DNA of 64,000 nucleotides from Lentzea alba (GTDB lineage Bacteria > Actinomycetota > Actinomycetes > Mycobacteriales > Pseudonocardiaceae). Below, one piece after another: positions 59,114-64,000 of the stretch; position 1 is the stretch's first letter, and every line of letters begins with the position of its first letter. Location: contig NZ_JAAMPJ010000017.1 in NCBI RefSeq assembly GCF_011067745.1, positions 124,001 to 188,000 on the forward strand, in the 5' to 3' direction. Below the pieces are notes generated by a model, which worked only from the letters and a program-made list of their open reading frames with translations, was not told the origin of the DNA and made no database searches. Made by a program: the position numbers and the translations under genes.

Positions 59114-59437
59114 TCAGACAGCCATAGAGTGATCGCACGCCAGTGCGGCACCCGTGTTGGAGGTGGCGCTCTTGACCTGGCGGCCGTTGATGATGATCTT
59201 GCACGTGAGCTCGCCGTGCACGCCCTCGAGCCGGACGGCCACCCGTCCCTTGCGCGCGCCGATGCGTTCGAACGGCATGTCCGGGTTACGCAGCGTCCGT
59301 TCCTCCTCACCGGGAAACACGTAGGTGAGCTGGTCCGTCGTGCCCGATCCCTCCACCACCACGCGGATGTGGGGCGCTGCCGCGCAACCGGTGCTTCCGG
59401 CCAGCAGCAGGCCCATGAGTAAGGCGGCGGTTCTCAT
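59114..59437 (-). CDS. MmpS-like lipoprotein
   Basis: A 107-residue protein. The signal contains a lipobox (LAGSTGC, lipidated Cys about residue 18). The mature part resembles the MmpS fold: 'IRVVVEGSGTTDQLTYVFPGEEERTLRNPDMPFERI' and two later strands with a Cys pair ('LTCKIIINGRQV', 'ALACDHS'). MmpS proteins assist MmpL lipid exporters in mycobacteria; no mmpL gene is nearby. It is anchored outside the cytoplasmic membrane. Confidence 0.6.
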   Translation of the reverse strand: MRTAALLMGLLLAGSTGCAAAPHIRVVVEGSGTTDQLTYVFPGEEERTLRNPDMPFERIGARKGRVAVRLEGVHGELTCKIIINGRQVKSATSNTGAALACDHSMAV

Positions 59438-59503
59438 GTCGGGAACGGTAGGAAACGCGAGCCCGCAGATACATCAGCCTGAAGGCTCAAGCCACATCAG
59501 CCG

Positions 59504-59806
59504 TCAGACGGACAACCCGAGGCGCCTCAGACATTCCTCGACCCTGAACCGCTCGATCTCGCGGTCCACCCCCTGCGGCAACAGGTCCAGCCGGTGCTCG
59601 ACCTCCAACGACGCACAGGCCTGCACGAGCAACGCGTCGTAGGCCTGACGAGCGGCGATCTTCTTGATCGCCGAGTCCTCCGGCTCGAAGCAGGCCAGCG
59701 CCCGGCGCACACGACGAAGGTCGGCCGCGATGCGTTCGATCGGCCGATGCTGGGACACCGGGGCAGTACGCAACCTGCGCAGCACCTTCATCAGGTCGAA
59801 GGGCAC
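59504..59806 (-). CDS. Small conserved-looking protein downstream of pucR
   Basis: A 100-residue, highly charged, all-helical protein: 'MKVLRRLRTAPVSQHRPIERIAADLRRVRRALACFEP' then 'ARQAYDALLVQACASLEVEHRLDLLPQGVDREIERFRVEECLRRLGLSV'. No family was recognised. GTG 59806 lies 9 nt after the pucR stop on the same strand, so cotranscription is likely; an internal ATG at 59791 is an alternative start. Confidence 0.55.
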   Translation of the reverse strand: MPFDLMKVLRRLRTAPVSQHRPIERIAADLRRVRRALACFEPEDSAIKKIAARQAYDALLVQACASLEVEHRLDLLPQGVDREIERFRVEECLRRLGLSV

Positions 59807-59815
59807 ACTCCCAAG

Positions 59816-61255
59816 CTACCCCGCCTGCAGCGCCAGGAAGAGGTCCACGCGCGCCTCGAACTCGGCCAGGTCGACGCCCAGCAGTTCCTCGACTCGGCCC
59901 ACCCGGTACCGCAGCGTGTTCACGTGGACGTGCAGCTTGGCGGCCGCGGCGGTCCACGAGCCGGAGCAGTCCAGGAAGACCTTCAGCGTGCCGGTGAGAT
60001 CCGACCCGTGCTCGGCGTCGTAGTCCAGCACCGGGCCGAGCAGCCGGCGCCGCAACGACGCCCGCAGCTCTTCCGGTACGCCCGCGAGCAGCAGTTGGTA
60101 GAGCGCGATCTCCTCGCCCGCCACCACGCACGTGCGACCACCACGCCGTTCGCCGAGCTGACGCGCGTGTGTGGCTTCCTCCGCGGCGCCGCGCAAACCG
60201 CGCCACTCGACCGGCGAGCTGATGCCGACCAGGACGCGTGCCGACCCGAGGCCCGGCTCCATCACGCGCAGCGCCTCGCGCACGTCGTCCGGCAGCGAGT
60301 CGTCGGCTTTCGCCACCGCGTAGACCATGTCGCCGACGGGCGTGACCAACGCCTGCGGCAGCGTCTCCTCCAGCACCGCGGTCGCCAGGTCCGTGCGCTG
60401 GTCGGAGGTCACGGCGCTGATGACCCGCAGCCGTGCGTTCTCCAGCCCGGCCGCCGCCAGCCGTGACTCGACGTCCGCGGATCCGCTCAGCACGGCGGTG
60501 ACCAGCGGTCCGGCCGTGCGGTTCTCGATCTGCCGGCCCTGCGCCTGGCGGAGGCGTTCCAACCCGACCAGGGACGCGAGCTCGGCGGCGGCCTCTTGCT
60601 GCGGTTCGCCGCCTACGACGAGGATCCAGCTGGTGAGCCGGGTGCCGCCGCGTTCGGAGACAGGAACGAGCGTCCTGCCCTTGACCGTCTTCGGGAGCCG
60701 CTCGGCCTGCAGGAACTCCTTCACCAGCGTGACCCGATCGGGCAGCTCGCCGCCCGCCACGACCCGGCCCGCGGTGGAGAGCACCCAGCACGGCGCGTTC
60801 AGCTCGTGGCCGCCCGCCAACAACAACGCGGGCAGCCCGGCGCCTTCCGCGACGACGTTCAGCAACCGGCGGTGCCGTGACAGCCCGACCAGTTCCATCG
60901 ACACGCGTTCGGTGATGGTCGCGAACGACAGGTCGACCGGCACCTCGAGCAACGGCACGTGGTGGCGGACGCAGGCGTCGACCAGGTCGTCGGGCAACGA
61001 GCGGTTCTCGGTCTCGGACGCGGCCAGACCGGCGACGCGGGCCGCGGCGAGCGAGCGGACGAACGTCTCGGAGTCCTGCGGGCCGTGGTGCCAGAGCAGG
61101 CCGGACAGCACGAGCTCCCCGCCGGACAGGTACCGGCTGGGGTCGGGCAGCTCCGTTCCGTACACGCGGCTGACCGTGCGGTCGAGCTGGTCCTCACCGG
61201 TTTGCAGGCTCAGCCGCAGTTCCGGCATCTGCAGCAACGTCCGCAGCAACAACAT
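59816..61255 (-). CDS. PucR-family regulator of purine catabolism
   Basis: A 479-residue protein. The N-terminal PucR domain ('LDRTVSRVYGTELPDPSRYLSGGELVLSGLLWH') is followed by a middle domain. The C-terminal HTH_30 is 'FLDCSGSWTAAAAKLHVHVNTLRYRVGRVEELLGVDL'. It is divergent from uraH and the xanthine-dehydrogenase genes with 140 nt between, so it should control that purine operon in response to a purine or uric-acid-type ligand. Confidence 0.93.
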   Translation of the reverse strand: MLLLRTLLQMPELRLSLQTGEDQLDRTVSRVYGTELPDPSRYLSGGELVLSGLLWHHGPQDSETFVRSLAAARVAGLAASETENRSLPDDLVDACVRHHVPLLEVPVDLSFATITERVSMELVGLSRHRRLLNVVAEGAGLPALLLAGGHELNAPCWVLSTAGRVVAGGELPDRVTLVKEFLQAERLPKTVKGRTLVPVSERGGTRLTSWILVVGGEPQQEAAAELASLVGLERLRQAQGRQIENRTAGPLVTAVLSGSADVESRLAAAGLENARLRVISAVTSDQRTDLATAVLEETLPQALVTPVGDMVYAVAKADDSLPDDVREALRVMEPGLGSARVLVGISSPVEWRGLRGAAEEATHARQLGERRGGRTCVVAGEEIALYQLLLAGVPEELRASLRRRLLGPVLDYDAEHGSDLTGTLKVFLDCSGSWTAAAAKLHVHVNTLRYRVGRVEELLGVDLAEFEARVDLFLALQAG

Positions 61256-61282
61256 GACTGGTCACTTTCGTCCATTCGTGTT

Positions 61283-61315
61283 TGTAGGAAAGCACAAATT
61301 CGTTACGTGTAGGAA
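61283..61315. promoter_or_regulatory. Direct repeat in the pucR-uraH divergent region
   Basis: TGTAGGAA occurs at 61283-61290 and again at 61308-61315. The 25-nt start-to-start spacing is about two and a half helical turns. CGTG-containing flanks are partly conserved. It is a candidate regulator-binding site. Confidence 0.35.
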
Positions 61316-61395
61316 CCTGCTGATTCATGCGTCCCGGCTGTAGTGGACCGGGCCCTTGGCTCTGTGTACTGACTCACAACCAGATGGGAGGGCGA

Positions 61396-61698
61396 GTGAC
61401 GATCTCCACGCATGTGCTGGACGCGGCACGCGGCAGGCCGTTCGCCGGCATCGCCGTGTCGCTGCAGCGCCGCGACGGGACCGAGGTGGCGAACGCCGAG
61501 ACGAACGCCGACGGCCGGATCACCGGATGGGGTGAAGGTCTGGAGGCCGGCGTGTACCGGCTGGTGTTCGACACGGCGCAGGCCGCGCCGTTCTTCCCCG
61601 AGGTCGTGCTCACGTTCGACTACTCCGATCCGGCGCAGCACTACCACGTGCCGCTGCTGCTGTCGCCGTTCGCCTACTCCACCTACCGAGGTAGCTGA
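61396..61698 (+). CDS. uraH: 5-hydroxyisourate hydrolase
   Basis: A 100-residue transthyretin-like protein with the N-terminal 'STHVLDAARGRPFAGIAV' and the diagnostic C-terminal YRGS ending. It hydrolyses 5-hydroxyisourate, the first product of urate oxidation. GTG 61396 follows GGGAGG by 4 nt and gives the canonical start 'VTISTHVLD'. The next gene begins 2 nt after its stop. Urate oxidase and OHCU decarboxylase are not in the window. Confidence 0.95.
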   Translation: MTISTHVLDAARGRPFAGIAVSLQRRDGTEVANAETNADGRITGWGEGLEAGVYRLVFDTAQAAPFFPEVVLTFDYSDPAQHYHVPLLLSPFAYSTYRGS

Positions 61699-61700
61699 CG

Positions 61701-62561
61701 ATGGATTTCCTTCGACCGGAAACGCTTGCGGAGGCGTTGGAGCTGAAGGCCTCCCGGCCGGACGCCGTGCCGATCGCCGGCGGCACGGACGTCATGGTGG
61801 AGCTGAACTACGACCACCGCCGGCCAGCCGCGCTGCTCGACCTGACCCGGATTCCCGAACTGAGCGAGTGGTCCGACGGCCTGCGCGTCGGCGCGGGCGT
61901 GCCGTACGTGCGGATCATCGAGGAGCTCGGTGCCCAGCTTCCCGGCCTCGCGATGGCTTCACGAACGGTCGGCTCGCCGCAGATCCGCAACCGCGGCACG
62001 GTCGGCGGCAACCTCGGCGCGGCCTCCCCCGCCGGGGACACGCACCCGGTGCTGCTGGCGTCCGACGCGGTGATCGAGGTGGCCTCCGTGCGCGGGACAC
62101 GGATGATCCCGGCAGTTGATTTCTACCTGGGCGTCAAGCGCAACGCGGTGGAGCCGGACGAGCTGATCGTGGCGGTTCACCTGGCGCCTGCCAAGGGGCC
62201 ACAACAGTTCTCCAAGGTCGGCACGCGCAACGCCATGGTGATCGCGGTGTGCTCGTTCGCGATCTCGCTGTTCCCCGCGGAGAACCGGGTCGGCGCGGCG
62301 GTCGGTTCCGCGGCTCCCACACCGCGCCGGGCGCTCGAAGCCGAGCAGTTCCTGGCTTCCGCGCTGGACTTCGCCTCGCCGAAGCCGTTGCTGGACTCGG
62401 TGAAGCGCGAGTTCGGGGAGCTGGTCTCGCGCGCCGCGTCGCCGATCGACGACGTGCGCGGCTCGGCTGCCTATCGCAAGCACGCGCTCGCCGTGATGGC
62501 ACGACGGACACTCGGCTGGGCCTGGCAGGAACTCTTGGACGGGGAAAAGGCATGCGCGTGA
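61701..62561 (+). CDS. Xanthine dehydrogenase FAD-binding subunit
   Basis: A 286-residue protein of the CoxM/XdhB FAD family: 'AGGTDVMVELNY' and 'VGSPQIRNRGTVGGNLGAASPAGDTHPVLLA' bind FAD. It carries electrons from the iron-sulfur clusters to NAD in the hydroxylation of hypoxanthine and xanthine to urate. It overlaps the iron-sulfur subunit gene by 10 nt. Confidence 0.93.
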   Translation: MDFLRPETLAEALELKASRPDAVPIAGGTDVMVELNYDHRRPAALLDLTRIPELSEWSDGLRVGAGVPYVRIIEELGAQLPGLAMASRTVGSPQIRNRGTVGGNLGAASPAGDTHPVLLASDAVIEVASVRGTRMIPAVDFYLGVKRNAVEPDELIVAVHLAPAKGPQQFSKVGTRNAMVIAVCSFAISLFPAENRVGAAVGSAAPTPRRALEAEQFLASALDFASPKPLLDSVKREFGELVSRAASPIDDVRGSAAYRKHALAVMARRTLGWAWQELLDGEKACA

Positions 62562-63013
62562 ACGTGACGGTCAACGGCGAGCAGCGCCAGGCCGACGACG
62601 TCTGGGAAGGCGAGTCGCTGCTGTTCATGCTGCGCGAACGGCTCGGGCTGCCCGGCTCGAAGAACGCCTGCGAGCAGGGTGAATGCGGTTCGTGCACGGT
62701 GTACCTGGACAACGTGCCGGTGTGTGCGTGCCTGGTCGCGGCCGGGCAGGCGCAGGACCGTTCCGTGCGGACGGTCGAGGGACTGGCTTCCGGGGACGAG
62801 CTGGACCCGGTGCAGGAGGCGTTCGTCGAGGCGGGCGCGGTGCAGTGCGGGTTCTGCACGCCCGGTCTCGTCGTGGCGGCGCACGACCTGCTGGACCGCG
62901 TGCCGTCGCCGTCCGATCCGGAGATCCGCGAGGCGCTCGCCGGGAACCTGTGCCGTTGCACGGGGTACGAGAAGATCCTGGACGCCGTGCGATTGGCGGC
63001 GTCGCGCCGATGA
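62552..63013 (+). CDS. Xanthine dehydrogenase 2Fe-2S subunit
   Basis: A 153-residue protein with a plant-type ferredoxin cluster motif 'GSKNACEQGECGSCTVYLDNVPVCACL' and a second cluster domain 'VQCGFCTPGLVV...NLCRCTGYEKI'. These give the two 2Fe-2S centres of molybdenum hydroxylases. Its stop overlaps the next gene's ATG. The large molybdopterin subunit is expected beyond the right edge. Confidence 0.95.
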   Translation: MRVNVTVNGEQRQADDVWEGESLLFMLRERLGLPGSKNACEQGECGSCTVYLDNVPVCACLVAAGQAQDRSVRTVEGLASGDELDPVQEAFVEAGAVQCGFCTPGLVVAAHDLLDRVPSPSDPEIREALAGNLCRCTGYEKILDAVRLAASRR

Positions 63014-64000
63014 TCGTCCTCGACCGCTGTGCGGTGTCCACTGTGGATTCGGCCGGGACCGAGCACTTGTCCGGGCACGTCGTCGTCGATGACGGGCGGA
63101 TTGTCTCGGTCGGGTCGGGTCCGGCGGCTCGGCCTGACGAGTCGCACACCTATGTCGACGCGTCGTCGTGCCTGGTCACGCCTGGGTTGATCAACACCCA
63201 CCACCACCTGTACCAGTGGGCGACGCGCGGGCTGGCCCAGGACGCGACGTTGTTCGAGTGGCTGACCACGTTGTACCCGGTGTGGCGCGGGCTGGACGAC
63301 GCGGTGACGCACGCGGCGGCTTCGGCCGGGCTCGCGCGGCTCGCGTTGACCGGCTGTACCTTGGCCGCTGATCACCACTACGTCTTCCCGTCCGGTGGCG
63401 GTGACGTGTTCGACGCGCTGGTGTCGGCGGGGCGGCGGATCGGAATCCGGCTGGAGGCGATCCGCGGGTCGATGGACCGGGGGCAGTCCTCCGGCGGGTT
63501 GCCGCCGGACAACCTGGTCGAGGAGACCGAGGCCGCGTTGATCGCGACCGAGCAGGCGATCGCTGACCACCACTCGACCGCCGACGACGCGCTGGTGCGC
63601 GTGGCCGTCGGGCCCTGCTCGCCGTTCTCGGTGTCGAAGGAGCTGATGACCGGGGCTGCGTCTTTGGCACGCCGGCACGGGGTCCGGCTGCACACGCACC
63701 TCGCCGAGACGCTGGACGAGGAAGAGCAGTGCCTGGCGGAGAACGGGTGCACGCCGACCGAGTACGCCGAGCAGCTCGGCTGGCTGGGTTCCGACGTGTG
63801 GCTCGCGCACACCGTGCATCTGAACGCCGACGCGGTGAAGCGGCTCGGGGCCACGTCCACGGGTTCCGCGCACTGTCCGACGTCCAACGGGCGGCTGGGC
63901 ACCGGGATCGCGCCGGTGCGCGACCTGCTCGACGCGGGTGCGCCGGTCGGGCTCGGGGTCGACGGCGCGGCGTCCAATGAGGACGGTGGCCTGGTGGTCG
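63010..64000 (+). CDS. 8-oxoguanine deaminase-like amidohydrolase (cut by right edge)
   Basis: 330 residues are visible and the frame is open to the edge. The metal-site motif is 'INTHHHLYQWATRGL'; 'LHTHLAETLDEEEQC' and 'LAHTVHLN' follow, and 'LGVDGAASNEDGGL' carries the catalytic Asp. This is the pattern of the 8-oxoguanine deaminase/atrazine-chlorohydrolase-like clade. It deaminates an oxidised purine or guanine to feed the xanthine/urate pathway. ATG 63010 overlaps the upstream stop by 4 nt. Confidence 0.85.
   Translation, partial: MIVLDRCAVSTVDSAGTEHLSGHVVVDDGRIVSVGSGPAARPDESHTYVDASSCLVTPGLINTHHHLYQWATRGLAQDATLFEWLTTLYPVWRGLDDAVTHAAASAGLARLALTGCTLAADHHYVFPSGGGDVFDALVSAGRRIGIRLEAIRGSMDRGQSSGGLPPDNLVEETEAALIATEQAIADHHSTADDALVRVAVGPCSPFSVSKELMTGAASLARRHGVRLHTHLAETLDEEEQCLAENGCTPTEYAEQLGWLGSDVWLAHTVHLNADAVKRLGATSTGSAHCPTSNGRLGTGIAPVRDLLDAGAPVGLGVDGAASNEDGGLVV

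Noticed and set aside
1-64000. CRISPR arrays, tRNA or rRNA genes, insertion sequences, prophage or integrase genes
   Set aside because: I looked for regularly spaced repeats, transposase or integrase motifs and tRNA-like clover-leaf ends in the gaps and found none. A tRNAscan and an IS search would settle this.

Overview
This is a 64 kb chromosomal window from a high-GC filamentous actinobacterium. It is most likely a Pseudonocardiaceae member (Lentzea/Saccharothrix/Amycolatopsis type). The evidence is strong G/C bias at third codon positions, many GTG starts and 4-nt gene overlaps, a threonyl-tRNA synthetase to phosphatidylinositol mannoside (PIM) operon like that of mycobacteria, a conservon (cvnABCD), DUF5753-type XRE regulators, an F420-type LLM oxidoreductase and several NB-ARC proteins. 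The genus is inference. I saw no rRNA, tRNA, CRISPR array, transposase or phage gene.

Layout. 0-1.8 kb: the end of an Lrp regulator, then an AzlCD branched-chain amino-acid exporter with a divergent XRE-cupin regulator. 1.9-10.5 kb: a membrane-anchored S1 protease, a HelD/HelR-type RNA polymerase helicase preceded by a rifamycin-associated-element-like palindrome, an LppU-like membrane protein, pdxS, an EF-G-like GTPase, a methyltransferase and an acetyltransferase. 10.7-24.8 kb: pyrimidine-base catabolism in two blocks (malonate-semialdehyde-type dehydrogenase, aminotransferase and PucR; then NCS1 permease, beta-ureidopropionase, dihydropyrimidinase and an LLM oxidoreductase). Between the blocks lie a secreted protein, a MerR regulator, a methyltransferase, an RDD protein with a STAND NTPase, and an esterase-like protein. 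24.8-27.1 kb: a second STAND NTPase with kinesin-light-chain-type TPRs. 27.1-34.8 kb: the conserved LemA/NUDIX, pimA, patA, pgsA, HIT and thrS block, interrupted by an XRE regulator and a 59-residue membrane protein. 34.8-38.1 kb: an acetyltransferase, two small proteins and an acyl-CoA synthetase, with two long hairpins back to back. 38.3-44.7 kb: a five-gene gamma-glutamylation operon facing an amine permease, probably for ethanolamine. 44.7-48.7 kb: two tandem STAND paralogues. 48.8-54.8 kb: a hydroxyacyl-CoA dehydrogenase, an unrecognised membrane-anchored protein, a P-loop kinase and the conservon. 55-59.8 kb: two secreted proteins, an XRE regulator, a minimal NB-ARC protein, an MmpS-like lipoprotein and a small conserved protein. 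59.8-64 kb: a second PucR and purine catabolism genes (uraH, two xanthine-dehydrogenase subunits, an 8-oxoguanine-deaminase-like amidohydrolase cut by the right edge).

How the parts work together. Two PucR-linked regions suggest scavenging of nitrogen from pyrimidines and purines, and the gamma-glutamylation operon adds an amine. Imported pyrimidine derivatives would pass through hydantoinase and ureidopropionase to beta-alanine, then through the aminotransferase and dehydrogenase to acetyl-CoA. No classical dihydropyrimidine dehydrogenase is present in the window.

The most unusual theme is five NB-ARC/STAND ATPases in 42 kb. Four share a short N-terminal motif of the form G-x-[AV]-V-Q-[AV]-G-x-[IV], and none carries a recognisable effector. 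Several, together with neighbouring regulators, appear to start from leaderless promoters.
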